From UBA3263 sp964586765 (GTDB taxonomy: Bacteria; Bacteroidota; Bacteroidia; Bacteroidales; Muribaculaceae): 64,000 bases of DNA. The notes under the pieces are model-generated. The model did no database searches and was not told the origin of the DNA. It was given only the letters and a program-made list of their open reading frames with translations. The position numbers were made by a program, and so were the translations under genes. Position 1 is the stretch's first letter. Each line of letters starts with the position of its first letter. The stretch lies in contig CAZPHN010000003.1 of the NCBI GenBank assembly GCA_964586765.1, positions 43,430 to 107,429 of the forward strand. Direction: 5' to 3'. Below, piece after piece: positions 26,601-35,502 of this stretch.

Positions 26601-27453
26601 GACCGACATCAGTACTTTATGGCAGATTGAGCTCGCCAATGCTGAACAGGGCACTGTCTACCTCAAGAACTACGGTACCGGACTCTGGTTGCAGAATTAT
26701 GTGCGAACTGTGGCTAACGGCGGTGAGTATGATATCCCTGTAGCTGAAACTGACCCGGTTGCGTTCGAGTTGGAGGCTTATAATGTAGGCAATCCCGCTA
26801 CTCCCGTTATTGGTTTCAAGGATACAGTAAGCGCAAACTACTGTTATCTGCATCAGACCACTAATACCGGAAACCGTCTGGTTAAGTGGAACACCCCCGT
26901 TAACTCCCATGCATCCGCTTGGTCTGTAATGGCTGCCGACGACGATGAAATTTCCGATACTTTCGAGGTTTCATTCGACAAAACGGTTGAGAACGGTCAT
27001 ATAATGGTACTTAGCCATGCCAATGGTGTAAGCCTGCACGAAGCTTACTGCGATGCTCACCACAGCATTGTAATCAGAAAGGCTGCATCAGAAATGCGCA
27101 AGGTTCAGGCTCGTGACGGCGAGAGCGAAGGTGACATCATTATTTCGCCTGACAAACTCTCCTATGATGACGCCGAAGGCACAGTATCGTTCCCCATCAA
27201 CGAAAATGGTCAGCTTGAAGTAGGTCAGTCATATGTGGCAACAATCCCTGCCGGCATTGTCAAGATTGGCAGCGATAAGGTTTCGAAGGCAACCACCCAT
27301 ACGTTTACTTACAACAATGACACCACCACCGGCATTGAAGTCGTAGAAGATGCTTCAGCCGATAAGGTAATCTATGACCTGCAGGGACGTCAACTGACAA
27401 AGGCTTCCCACGGAGTCAACATTGTAAACGGTCACAAGGTAGTTGTGAAATGA
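23659..27453 (+). CDS. Very large exported protein with T9SS-type C-terminal tail
   Basis: A 1264-residue protein with a signal peptide (residues 1-24, VALTVPAWAADG). It is rich in Ala, Asn, Thr and Val, and several segments read like beta-trefoil or ricin-like blocks (for example YRIKSAYSGFTATKMIYANG, near 35-54; VYLKNYGTGLWLQNY and FKNLDHATLYLSVAP in the second half). A helical segment (around 440-495) separates them. The end (KVIYDLQGRQLTK, then GVNIVNGHKVVVK) is a sorting-domain-like tail, so it is a probable type IX substrate like the 13613-16198 product. The promoter upstream carries a G8 tract. A terminator follows at 27494. Binding or adhesion is plausible but unproven. Confidence 0.88.
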   Translation: MFKHFLKGLTVLGCVALTVPAWAADGDNSTSTPSETKFYRIKSAYSGFTATKMIYANGQNMSWKTVDADDPSFIWLFTPGSADNKFHLISAYTGLYQQTQNSDSQPFMLGATATEVTITPIADTNQIYMTNGRAVHAGSWSGGNMGNVLGWQTTGAANSASSWYIESIDNDDVVIEKLKEHYLSAIAHLSAANQAKFAAQVAVINNNASTPKQIVDAYVAIAEKLPSVFSVTPVTSEAMLQSGGKYVVGVVGVNQNVWQPVNPLCYKANADGTTYDFESKPDLVFSPDFIWTANVNDAYTCANTTADHNGSHKVLQLSQEFNGTQKAISIGSGSAKNLAVLTNSTTNIEFVPTSCASFAGECLFQLHVDPTASTFQRMHAVLPNGNRGYYSKDNNIWLANAGFDLTGANSAAGSSYSGLHRVYMVIDSEDFAGAATAVWNALKEEECALSQSESYIEQVNALPLPDITHYTDASTFVNDLRREFNKELFFLESEYMATVTPATVTYSSGNATGWNHTLLDNKGAFAKIIAHSGTSTGLAANIKKLDDNTFDFRNGGVYRSRYVVECFNPAFSIIGVSFKASTTASGEYVTVDGEDILLTSTPQTIVSTTSTFEFHGANNEVRVTDLKIKYRRTSTVSAIPAESGWYSVLSTHNLTAYAGKWAVNLEKDVKQDATRFYPLAVSDDFSDAPASNLIYIEVSGNNRYVKSANGHYVNENCTASRTRGSVTRFRDYEATTNSMSVGAYWSTYQPTVGGVAYNLIGQTGSASANRWAVFKENPEELYDIWTVNITGAPNASALQDDVRVQCNNAANKGISKVYNGGNFFFTKGATVTANDFVADELADGSKTPVITVNNSTKTVNVNYTTKAELVALYYNTVENGYTAYRNVGLFDSEVIDAVVAEHKAKVDAAAGEDEAISIEEIAAMDAAVVAASFTDGYKQIRVSAAGKLVQFKNLDHATLYLSVAPVEAESYSYRAVGVTDKTDISTLWQIELANAEQGTVYLKNYGTGLWLQNYVRTVANGGEYDIPVAETDPVAFELEAYNVGNPATPVIGFKDTVSANYCYLHQTTNTGNRLVKWNTPVNSHASAWSVMAADDDEISDTFEVSFDKTVENGHIMVLSHANGVSLHEAYCDAHHSIVIRKAASEMRKVQARDGESEGDIIISPDKLSYDDAEGTVSFPINENGQLEVGQSYVATIPAGIVKIGSDKVSKATTHTFTYNNDTTTGIEVVEDASADKVIYDLQGRQLTKASHGVNIVNGHKVVVK

Positions 27454-27493
27454 CCTTGATAGTTTATTAATTGATACATATATTGATTTGATA

Positions 27494-27530
27494 GGACGCA
27501 GCGTCGGGAGACGTTGCGCCCTTGTTTTTT
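27494..27530 (+). terminator. Terminator after the large secreted protein
   Basis: A 12-base stem (27494-27505 with 27510-27521, one mismatch and one G-T pair) with loop GGGA is followed by TTGTTTTTT. Confidence 0.85.
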
Positions 27531-27536
27531 GGATTT

Positions 27537-27567
27537 TTGGATAATTGGTCAATATTTCGTAATTTTG
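27537..27567 (+). promoter_or_regulatory. Promoter of the FAH-like gene and porU
   Basis: TTG (27537-27539), a 20-base spacer and TAATTTTG (27560-27567). Transcription would start about 55 bases before the ATG at 27625. Confidence 0.75.
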
Positions 27568-27624
27568 CGCGTTATATATAGAAAAACCAATCATTCCATA
27601 GAATTTCCGCTCAGATAAATGTAA

Positions 27625-28092
27625 ATGAAAACCCTGATATTTGATATGGACGGTTCAGTCCGTGTGCTTGCTGATTCGGCTCTTGGTCGAAACCGTCAGC
27701 CATGGTTCATTCCTGAGTTTGGAAAAGATTGGCGATGGCATGTTGCGCCAGCTGTGCGTATTTCGCGTCTTGGTAAGGGTATACGCCGCGAATTTGCCGA
27801 CCGGTATGCCTGCGAACGCACCCTCGTCTGGATTCCTGAGGCGGAGGATAATCTCGCTGCCGGATTTATGGATGGAGCAGCCGTTGCCGGTGACTGGATT
27901 GCCATTGGTCCCGAAGGGCTTACCGACGCGGAACGTCAGGCAATTTCCGCGGCGGCGCGTTACGCCACTCTAAAGCAGGGCGACATTATAGTGACCGAAA
28001 CAGAGCCCGCACCGCGCACTCCGCTTAAAATTAACGATAAAATTCACATAGACTTCGGAGGCAAGACCATTCTGGAGTTTAACATTAAATAA
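27625..28092 (+). CDS. Small protein with weak fumarylacetoacetase-like C-terminus
   Basis: A 155-residue cytoplasmic protein. The C-terminal part (ATLKQGDIIVTETEP, then LKINDKIHIDF) resembles the end of FAH-family hydrolases (LKPGDVI...LKPGD), but the metal-binding ExE of that family is not visible and the protein is much shorter, so it is probably not an active FAH enzyme. It lies 25 bases upstream of porU in the same direction, likely in one transcript. No signal peptide. A role linked to PorU is inferred only from position. Confidence 0.75.
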   Translation: MKTLIFDMDGSVRVLADSALGRNRQPWFIPEFGKDWRWHVAPAVRISRLGKGIRREFADRYACERTLVWIPEAEDNLAAGFMDGAAVAGDWIAIGPEGLTDAERQAISAAARYATLKQGDIIVTETEPAPRTPLKINDKIHIDFGGKTILEFNIK

Positions 28093-28117
28093 TCATATAA
28101 AACAACTCACAAAGAAA

Positions 28118-31100
28118 GTGATTTCAACAATAAGAAAATTTTTCAGCATTGCGGTGGTTTCGCTGACAGCCACTCTGACCGCTGCTGCAACTTTGACCGA
28201 GCCGACTACTTCCGCACTTTCAACCGGAAAGTGGGTGAAGATAAGGGTTGAGTCAGACGGCGTTTATCAGTTTACCGAGGCAGAGCTTCGGGAATTGGGC
28301 TTTTCATCTCCGGAAAAGGTGTGTGTCTACGGTTATCCGCCAAATATGCTGCTGACTCATGATTTCAGCCTGATGCCTGTTGACGTCAGCCAGATTGCGT
28401 CGCTCTATGATGGCGGCAAACTCGTTTTTTACGCTAAATCGAATGTTGACCTCGAGCCGGAGATATGGCGATATGAAAAATATAAGGCATCTGCCAGTCA
28501 GACTACCGAGGAATATCCCAAGTCGAGCCAGTTCGAGCATATCAGGCATCCGTTTTCGCGTGGCGCGACATATTTTTTGAGCGATGCGGACGCATTGCGC
28601 GCCGTTCCCGCTTCTATTTCCGCTCCTGATGATGCTCCGGATATCGCTGCCGCGACATCCCATGTTGCAATCCAGCACTACGAACAAGATATCAACCAGT
28701 ATGGAATTGGAGGCACTCTTTATGTCGGCGACGTGATTAATTCGCCGGGCAGCACCGTTACATATCCCTTCAGTGTTGAAAAAGTTACAAACAATGGTTC
28801 TGCTCGCATAATTTTTCAGGGAATGGACAACATGGGTGGTAAATATGCGCCTCTGTTGACTACTTTCAGCAGCGAGATTAACGCCCAGCCGTCGGAGGGC
28901 GCGCAGATGGCTGAGGTAATCACCTCAACCACTCATCAGCTCTATGCCCTTTATCGCCGTTTCCAGAATATACAGTTGCCTGTCAGTAATGCCCGTCGTG
29001 AGTATTCGGTGACTTTCTCGGTCAATCCGGCGTTTACACGCTTCAGCCTGTCGGCAATCGACTACTGGACCCTGCTTTACTCGCGCACCAATGACCTTGG
29101 CGGCGAAACGCAGCGCATAATGTGTTTTGATACCAAGCATGCTATCGGCGACAAGCGTTTTGTGGTCAATAATATGGCAGAGCAGTCCGACTGGCGGTTC
29201 TGGGATGTTACAGACCCGCTGAATATCCGTGAGTGTGTGATGGCTAACCGTCATGACGGGTCTTTCGTCGGTCAGTTCTCCCATCGTCCCGAGGCTTATG
29301 CGGCATCTTATGTCGCAGCTTTCGATATGTCTGCCACGTTGCCCAGTCCCGAGGTGGTCGGTGCAGTCGAAAACCAGAACCTCCACGGAATGACTACGCC
29401 CGATGCCGTGGTGCTGACCTCGGCAATGTTGGCTGATGTTTCCGAGGAACTGGCTGACTTTCACCGCGACATGCAGGACCTCGACGTCAGAGTAGTTGAC
29501 CAGCAGCTTATTTTCAATGAGTTTGGCTCAGGAAATATATCGCCCGAGGCCGTTCGCCGTTTTCTTGCCCATCTTGACCGTCAGAACCCCGGCAAACTTA
29601 AGGCATTGATAATTGTAGGTCCGTCAGTTGTCGATAACGCCAAAAATATATCGCCTGACGCCCCCTTCGTTGTCTCCGCTCAGAATGAGAGCGATGAAGA
29701 TTCCGGCTATCAGGTGCGCAGCTTCTATTCCGATTCTTTCTATGGACGTTTCAGCTCGCCCGTGACTACCGGTAACTGGGCGGTGCGCCATCGTTTCTAT
29801 CAGGTGTTGGGCAATGAACAGCGCATCGGTGTCGGTCGTTTGCCTTTCAGCGACGCAGATGATGTCCGCGCTTATATCAAGAAGATGGAAGAATATATGA
29901 CCCTGCCGCGCACCGTGCCGTCGCTTGGCACTATTGTAGGAATGTCGGACTATGAAGGCTCATCCACCTCAGCCATGCACTATGCTGACTGCGAGGTCGC
30001 TTTGAAGCCGATTGCCGACCGTCTCGGCAAGGAGCTGACCATTGTCCGCCCCGCGGCTAATTTCTATGACAGCAAGGACTCCAAGATAATTCGCCGTCTC
30101 TTTATGAACACGGTGCGTCAGGGTGCTGACCTGATGCTTTATTTCGGTCATGGACGCCCCGATGCTTTCGGCTCGTTCTATGCCAGCTTGATTTTAACCG
30201 CGTCTGAAGCCGCTACCTATACCTCGCCCGGTCATTACCCATTTGCGTTTATCGGCTCATGTAATACGGCGCGTTGTGATATAAACCCTAACAACATCAT
30301 AACCTCTTTGGTAAGCAATCCTCATGGTGGCATGATTGGCGTAATCGCTGCTACGCGCGAGGTTTATCAGCAGGAAAACAGTGTGTTGGGCATTCAGGTG
30401 GTGCGCGAGTATGATAATGCGGAAAACGGAGAATATTGGGGCGACGTTTACCGTCGTGCCGAGTCGAAAGCCATTTCCGTTGGCGCGACTAACCGTCGTA
30501 CCGTCCTCAACCATCTCTGTTACACACTGCTTGGCGACCCGTTGGTTCCTGTCTACAAACCGTCTGCAACTGTGGATATCGAGACTGTCAATTCCGACAA
30601 TGAGCATCTCTATGCCGGAGGATCCAATACTGTCAGCGGCTCTATCAGGAATACTGACGGAGAGGTTGACACCACGTTTGACGGTACCGTCATTCTGACC
30701 ATCTACGATGCTCCAACTGTACGTAAAAACCTTATCAAGCAGGGTTCGACCTCCGATGCGGAATATATTTCTGAAATAACTGAAGATTTCTCCGTCTTGG
30801 AGCAGATTGCCGCACCCGTTAAGGACGGACGCTTCACTGCTGAGTTTTCTGCGCCGAAGCCGCTATTTAGCGGTACGCAGCGTATTCAGGCGTATGCTTA
30901 TTCCGCCGAGGGCTCTTCGAGCGCGCTTGGCTATATCGCCGGCCTGACTACCGAGACTGACCCGTCAAGAGATCCTTTGGCTTCCAAGGGTGCGATAAAA
31001 ATCAGCCGTCTTGAGGCGGACAATGCCGACTTCGAGACCTCCGGCAATGGTTCTACCCATATTGAGGCAGAGATTTATGCTCCTAACGGATTCAAGCGTG

Positions 31101-31561
31101 TAGGCGGATTTAGCGGTCCCGTACGTCTTACCATTGATGGCGTTTCTCATCCCGAAGTTGCACTCCAGCTTGCCTACAAGGGAAATCAGACCTACTATCT
31201 TGTTTACGAAACGAGCAGCCTGACGTCGGGCAGACACGTCATTGAACTCTCTGTTGCCGATGATTGTGGCGGCGAGGATAGCCGTTCGCTTGAGTTTGCC
31301 GTCAACGATGCCCCCGAGGTCGAACTAAATGCCAAGTACATAGGTAACGGAAAAGTGACCGTTGACTGTCATGGTGTCGAAAGCTCTCAGGTACGTGTTA
31401 TTGTTGAAAATCTTCACGGTGACCTCATAAAATCGGTCAATACCGAGACTTTGCCCATTACCATTGACGGACTCTCGGATGGTGTTTACCGAATTTACAC
31501 CCAACACCACGGCGAACGCTTCTACGCCTCCTCCCCCAAATCCATCGTCATCGTCGACTGA
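28118..31561 (+). CDS. porU: Type IX secretion system sortase PorU (C25 gingipain-like peptidase)
   Basis: A 1147-residue cell-surface cysteine protease that removes the C-terminal sorting domain of type IX cargo and attaches the cargo to the outer membrane. The signal peptide covers about residues 1-27. A beta-rich N-terminal region with PorU-like patterns (SGKWVKIRVESDGVYQFTEA is near residues 35-54) precedes a gingipain-like domain with His678 in LYFGHGRPDAFGSF and Cys715 in GSCNTARCD, the catalytic pair. The C-terminal third has Ig-like beta-sandwiches. The start is GTG at 28118. Its likely cargo in this window are the products of 13613-16198 and 23659-27453. No other T9SS component is present here. 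Confidence 0.93.
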   Translation: MISTIRKFFSIAVVSLTATLTAAATLTEPTTSALSTGKWVKIRVESDGVYQFTEAELRELGFSSPEKVCVYGYPPNMLLTHDFSLMPVDVSQIASLYDGGKLVFYAKSNVDLEPEIWRYEKYKASASQTTEEYPKSSQFEHIRHPFSRGATYFLSDADALRAVPASISAPDDAPDIAAATSHVAIQHYEQDINQYGIGGTLYVGDVINSPGSTVTYPFSVEKVTNNGSARIIFQGMDNMGGKYAPLLTTFSSEINAQPSEGAQMAEVITSTTHQLYALYRRFQNIQLPVSNARREYSVTFSVNPAFTRFSLSAIDYWTLLYSRTNDLGGETQRIMCFDTKHAIGDKRFVVNNMAEQSDWRFWDVTDPLNIRECVMANRHDGSFVGQFSHRPEAYAASYVAAFDMSATLPSPEVVGAVENQNLHGMTTPDAVVLTSAMLADVSEELADFHRDMQDLDVRVVDQQLIFNEFGSGNISPEAVRRFLAHLDRQNPGKLKALIIVGPSVVDNAKNISPDAPFVVSAQNESDEDSGYQVRSFYSDSFYGRFSSPVTTGNWAVRHRFYQVLGNEQRIGVGRLPFSDADDVRAYIKKMEEYMTLPRTVPSLGTIVGMSDYEGSSTSAMHYADCEVALKPIADRLGKELTIVRPAANFYDSKDSKIIRRLFMNTVRQGADLMLYFGHGRPDAFGSFYASLILTASEAATYTSPGHYPFAFIGSCNTARCDINPNNIITSLVSNPHGGMIGVIAATREVYQQENSVLGIQVVREYDNAENGEYWGDVYRRAESKAISVGATNRRTVLNHLCYTLLGDPLVPVYKPSATVDIETVNSDNEHLYAGGSNTVSGSIRNTDGEVDTTFDGTVILTIYDAPTVRKNLIKQGSTSDAEYISEITEDFSVLEQIAAPVKDGRFTAEFSAPKPLFSGTQRIQAYAYSAEGSSSALGYIAGLTTETDPSRDPLASKGAIKISRLEADNADFETSGNGSTHIEAEIYAPNGFKRVGGFSGPVRLTIDGVSHPEVALQLAYKGNQTYYLVYETSSLTSGRHVIELSVADDCGGEDSRSLEFAVNDAPEVELNAKYIGNGKVTVDCHGVESSQVRVIVENLHGDLIKSVNTETLPITIDGLSDGVYRIYTQHHGERFYASSPKSIVIVD

Positions 31562-31588
31562 TAAAAATACTACATTATCTTTGCCGTG

Positions 31589-31674
31589 AAAAAAACAAAA
31601 CCCGATAGCTTGATATACAGGGGCTACCGGGGATCAACACTGCAAAGATAGTGTATATTTTTCATTAAAACAAA
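31589..31674 (-). ncRNA. Short minus-strand transcript unit: perfect promoter followed at once by a terminator
   Basis: On the minus strand TTG (31673-31671), a 20-base spacer and TATCTTTG (31650-31643) are followed by the stem CCCGGTAGC/GCTATCGGG (31631-31623 with 31609-31601) and TTTTGTTTTTTT (31600-31589). The RNA would be about 45-50 bases. The outer ends (31572-31584 and 31642-31654) are inverted repeats of each other (ACATTATCTTTGC/GCAAAGATAGTGT), so the plus strand also carries a TATCTTTG box at 31576-31583. Confidence 0.5.
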
Positions 31675-31690
31675 TTTTAGAACAATAAAG

Positions 31691-32395
31691 TTGCCTAAAG
31701 TGGTGAAATTCACTGATTTTCAAAATATAGTATCATCCGAACGGATGCAGCGTTACATTGATGCGTGCGATGGAGACCATATAAAAACTCTGGCTCTCTA
31801 TCAAGCTAATGTCCGCGTGTCGTTGGAAATGTTTGCTATTGTGGGGGCTTTTGAGATTGCTCTTCGTAATGCTATAGACAAGGTGATGACATTGAATTTT
31901 GGGCAAGATTGGCTAAGGGATGCTGTACTTCCCGGAGGTTTCTTTGATGTTCCACAATGCCGAGACCATGCACAAATCATTCGTTTTGCTTACAATAAGT
32001 TGATAGGTAAGAATATCTATTCCCATAGTCATTTGCTCGCCAAGATGGAATTTGGCATTTGGAAGTATATGTTTTCAAGCCCACAATATCGTGCTGCCGG
32101 TCGTATTCTTCTGCGCATTTTTCCAAATAAGCCAACTTCGACAAGATTAGTCCAATATAATAATTCGACGGTTTTTAATGAGTTAGACCATGTTAATTCT
32201 CTCAGAAATCGCATAGCGCATCATGAACCCATATGTTTTCCTACCGGTAAAGCGGAAATATCTACTGATTATATTCAATGGATTTACTCAAAGATAGAAA
32301 TGCTTTTCGGATGGATGGGTATTGATATGAAAGAATATCTTTCGGGTCTCTCGCAGTTAGATTTATCCATTGATAAAGTTGCAAGATTGAAATGA
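31691..32395 (+). CDS. Abi-like (Abi_2 family) HEPN-fold protein
   Basis: A 234-residue cytoplasmic protein resembling Abi_2/AbiD/F abortive-infection proteins: an N-terminal helix with QRYIDACDGDHIKTLALY, a helical core (EIALRNAIDKVM), and a HEPN-type motif RNRIAHHEPI (Arg about 172, His about 177). HEPN proteins of this kind cleave RNA and stop phage spread, but activity here is inferred. The frame opens with TTG at 31691 (in-frame GTG at 31700 and 31703, first ATG at 31745), so the start is uncertain. Nothing like an antitoxin is adjacent. A terminator at 32460-32493 closes it. Confidence 0.8.
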   Translation: MPKVVKFTDFQNIVSSERMQRYIDACDGDHIKTLALYQANVRVSLEMFAIVGAFEIALRNAIDKVMTLNFGQDWLRDAVLPGGFFDVPQCRDHAQIIRFAYNKLIGKNIYSHSHLLAKMEFGIWKYMFSSPQYRAAGRILLRIFPNKPTSTRLVQYNNSTVFNELDHVNSLRNRIAHHEPICFPTGKAEISTDYIQWIYSKIEMLFGWMGIDMKEYLSGLSQLDLSIDKVARLK

Positions 32396-32459
32396 AAAAT
32401 ATCCTGTATCGTCAACCTTTTGCTCGTTATGAACTTTTTGGGGGATGAAAATGTTAAAT

Positions 32460-32493
32460 AACTGCAAGGGAAGTTAAATCCTTTGCAGTTTTT
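32460..32493 (+). terminator. Terminator after the Abi-like gene
   Basis: An 11-base-pair stem (32460-32470 with 32480-32490, one G-T pair) with a 9-base loop, then five T. Confidence 0.85.
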
Positions 32494-32528
32494 CTCTAAC
32501 TCACGTTCAAAACTTAATTCAACCGTTT

Positions 32529-33767
32529 ATGTTATTCTCTCGGACCGTAAAATCCATTATGTTGCTGACAGTCGCCCTTGCCGGCGGAGTCCGGTCGGCA
32601 TATGGAGTCGAAGCTCCGGCTACCTATTATGACATTTACGGTGAACCATTGGCTCCCGCGGTCCCGGACACTACGCTGACCGAACGGCAGATTTACGAAA
32701 AACGTTTCCACCGCCCCACGCTCATACAGAAAATCTACAAGTATTTCGCTGAGTCAAACGACGTTAAACCGGCTAAAAAATTCGACTTCAGCGTAATCGG
32801 TGGTCCATATTACAGCAGCGATACCAAACTTGGCATCGGCATTGTCGCCGCCGGACTTTATCGTCGCAATCTTAACGACACGGTCAATCCCGCCGGTCAG
32901 GTCAACATTTACGGCGACCTCTCCATCACTAAGTACTATAAAATAGGTATACGCGGTTCGCAATATTTCAGCGGACAGAAATACCGTATGGCATATGACC
33001 TTTCTTTCGAGTCCATGCCTGATAAATTCTGGGGCATCGGCTACGATATGGCGTCAAAAAACTCAAATATGACCCAATATAAGCGTTGGCACGGTCAGCT
33101 CGACGCCTCGTTTCTCATCAATGTGGGCAGTCCCGCGTTCTACATCGGTCCGCGAGTCTTGGTAGACTATCTCGACGGTCGTAACATCAAGAAGCCTGAA
33201 CTCTGGGACTATCAGAATCGCCGCACCTTCACGGATGCTGTCGGTCTGGCTGTCGAATATGATACCCGCGACAATGTCTTTAACGCATACAAAGGTGTCT
33301 ACGCCCGCCTCGACCAGATGTTTGCCCCCCGATTCATAGGCAATAAATATGCATTCTCATCAACCGAACTGACGGTGTCATATTATCATCAGCTGTGGAA
33401 AACCGGTGTGCTTGCCGGTCGGTTCCATACCCGCCTGACCTACGGCAATACCCCGTGGGGGCTGATGTCGAAACTTGGCGGCAGCTACACCATGCGCGGT
33501 TACTGGGAAGGAAGATATAACGACAAATGTGCCGCCGACCTGACTCTCGAGCTGCGTCAGCACCTTTTCGGACGCTTCGGTGCGGTGGTATGGGGTGGTG
33601 CAGGCGAGGTATTTGCCAAACCTAAAGACTTTTTTAATTCTCACATTCTGTGGAACGCCGGCGTGGGCATACGCTGGGAGTTCAAACACCGGGTCAACGT
33701 CAGGGTAGACTATGGCTTCGGTCAGCACGAAAACGGCTTAATATTCAGCATCAATGAAGCATTCTAA
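32529..33767 (+). CDS. Omp85/BamA-TamA-type outer-membrane barrel
   Basis: A 412-residue exported protein (signal peptide about 1-26). A short N-terminal stretch lacks recognisable POTRA domains. The 16-strand barrel shows the Omp85 signature in the loop-6 region (LGGSYTMRGYWEGRYND, where RGY replaces the usual RGF) and ends NEAF. Proteins of this short type occur widely in Bacteroidales, and the substrate is unknown. The stop overlaps the next gene by 14 bases, coupling it to the phosphoethanolamine transferase-like gene. Confidence 0.9.
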   Translation: MLFSRTVKSIMLLTVALAGGVRSAYGVEAPATYYDIYGEPLAPAVPDTTLTERQIYEKRFHRPTLIQKIYKYFAESNDVKPAKKFDFSVIGGPYYSSDTKLGIGIVAAGLYRRNLNDTVNPAGQVNIYGDLSITKYYKIGIRGSQYFSGQKYRMAYDLSFESMPDKFWGIGYDMASKNSNMTQYKRWHGQLDASFLINVGSPAFYIGPRVLVDYLDGRNIKKPELWDYQNRRTFTDAVGLAVEYDTRDNVFNAYKGVYARLDQMFAPRFIGNKYAFSSTELTVSYYHQLWKTGVLAGRFHTRLTYGNTPWGLMSKLGGSYTMRGYWEGRYNDKCAADLTLELRQHLFGRFGAVVWGGAGEVFAKPKDFFNSHILWNAGVGIRWEFKHRVNVRVDYGFGQHENGLIFSINEAF

Positions 33768-35502
33768 AAAGACTCGTAGACAAAAAGAAAACAATAGCAA
33801 ACAGGAGCAGCTTCGCGACTCGCGCGTTCTGCCGGTAGTCATGATGTGGCTCGTTCCCGTAATCCTTGCCGTTCCCGCGGTAGCTCTTTCTATTATGGGA
33901 CATTATTCATGGGCGGCTGCTCTGGCTCAGGTATTGCTGCCTATGGGAGTGATGCTTGCCCTTATGGCTTGTTGGCGCAAGGTAGGCGTGACTACTCTCT
34001 GCCTGCTCCCTTTCATGGTGCTTGCCGCTTTCCAGATTGTGCTGCTGTTTCTCTATGCCGATGGCTCTATCATTGGTGTTGACATGTTTCTGAACGTTCT
34101 TACTACCAATAGCTCTGAAGCTCTTGAACTTCTCGGCAACCTCCTTCCGGCTATCTGCGTGGTGCTTGCCCTCTACCTCCCGGTGATTATAATAGCAATC
34201 GTGATTATTCACCGCGGATGGGGTGTTGCCGCCGGTCGCCGCCGCTTTGCCGCCATTACCGGATGTATGATAGCCGCCGTCGGCACCCTTGCGCTCGCTA
34301 CCTCCCTCGCCACTGAGAAGAGCTACAAGATTGACGAGGACCTCTATCCCGTCAACGTTTGCAGCAACATGGTCGAAGCGTTCGTGCGCAGCCACGATAC
34401 CGCCGATTACTATAAGGACTGCGCTGCCTACACTTATGAAGTGGAGAAATCGCGCCCCGATAGCGAGCGTGAGGTATATATTGCCGTGGTGGGCGAGACT
34501 TCCCGTGCCGACAACTGGCAGCTCTTCGGCTATGACCGTTTCACCACTCCTTATCTCTGCACTCTTGCCGATACCGCCATTGCCACCTATGGACGCACCC
34601 TGTCTGAAAGCAACACCACCCATAAGGCAGTCCCTCTGTTGCTCTCTCCGCTTACCTCAGAAAACTTCGGCAAGAATATAAACCACACCAAATCGGTCAT
34701 CACCGCGTTTAAAGAAGCCGGTTACGACACCGATTTCATCTCTATGCAGGCACGTAACCACAGTTATATCGACTTTTTCGCTTTCGAGGCTGACTCGACC
34801 GTATTCTTGCGCGAGCCTGAGCCCGGAGTGATCAATAATGCTGTCTCTGATATCGACGCGCTCCCCCTTGTCGACTCTATCCTTGCCAAGGGGTCCGGCA
34901 AACAGCTTATAGTGCTCCACCTCTACGGCTCCCACTTCAATTACTCCGACCGCTATCCCCGCGAACAGGCATATTTCATTCCCGACCTCTGTCAGGAAGC
35001 AACGCTTGCCAACCGCGGCAGACTCATTAACGCTTACGATAACTCCATACGCCAGACTGACCATCTGCTCTACGAACTTATGGCGCGCCTTGACTCCTTA
35101 GGGTGCCGCGGTGGATTAGTGTTCACCTCTGACCATGGCGAAGATATCTATGACGATGCGCGCCATCGCTTCCTCCATGCGTCGCCGACCCCCACGTTCC
35201 GTCAGCTCCATGTTCCCTTCCTTGTCCACATGACCCCCGCTCTGCGTCAGGAGCATCCCGAACTCTGGGCTGCCGCCAAGAGCCACGAAAAAGACTTGGT
35301 CAGCTCCTCCGCCAGCTTCACCCCTACACTCATGTCGCTTGCCGGACTCAAATCCGCCAAGGTCGATGACACCAAAGCCCTCACCTCCGCTGAATATACC
35401 CAAACCGTTACCCCCATCTTCCTCAACGACCTCAACCGCGCCGAAACCCTCCAGGAAGCCGGCTTCGCCACCCAAGACTTCGACCTCCTCTCCCACCTCT
35501 AA
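33754..35502 (+). CDS. Phosphoethanolamine transferase-like membrane enzyme (sulfatase fold)
   Basis: A 582-residue inner-membrane protein. Five hydrophobic helices are visible (about residues 27-48, 53-72, 78-100, 128-152 and 160-182), followed by a periplasmic sulfatase-like domain. Family motifs: VVGETSRADNWQLFGYDR (metal and substrate site), the nucleophile region SESNTTHKAVP with Thr288/289, HLYGSHFNYSDRYP, and FTSDHGEDIYDD with metal ligands. These match lipid A or LPS phosphoethanolamine transferases (EptA/LpxT-like, and the Bacteroidales PE-transferases). A role in lipid A modification and resistance to cationic peptides is inferred from the family. It overlaps the upstream Omp85 gene by 14 bases. 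Confidence 0.9.
   Translation: MKHSKKTRRQKENNSKQEQLRDSRVLPVVMMWLVPVILAVPAVALSIMGHYSWAAALAQVLLPMGVMLALMACWRKVGVTTLCLLPFMVLAAFQIVLLFLYADGSIIGVDMFLNVLTTNSSEALELLGNLLPAICVVLALYLPVIIIAIVIIHRGWGVAAGRRRFAAITGCMIAAVGTLALATSLATEKSYKIDEDLYPVNVCSNMVEAFVRSHDTADYYKDCAAYTYEVEKSRPDSEREVYIAVVGETSRADNWQLFGYDRFTTPYLCTLADTAIATYGRTLSESNTTHKAVPLLLSPLTSENFGKNINHTKSVITAFKEAGYDTDFISMQARNHSYIDFFAFEADSTVFLREPEPGVINNAVSDIDALPLVDSILAKGSGKQLIVLHLYGSHFNYSDRYPREQAYFIPDLCQEATLANRGRLINAYDNSIRQTDHLLYELMARLDSLGCRGGLVFTSDHGEDIYDDARHRFLHASPTPTFRQLHVPFLVHMTPALRQEHPELWAAAKSHEKDLVSSSASFTPTLMSLAGLKSAKVDDTKALTSAEYTQTVTPIFLNDLNRAETLQEAGFATQDFDLLSHL

Noticed and set aside
31691..32395. Abi-like gene as part of the type I restriction locus
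   Set aside because: It lies 4 kb away, has its own terminator and is separated by envelope genes.
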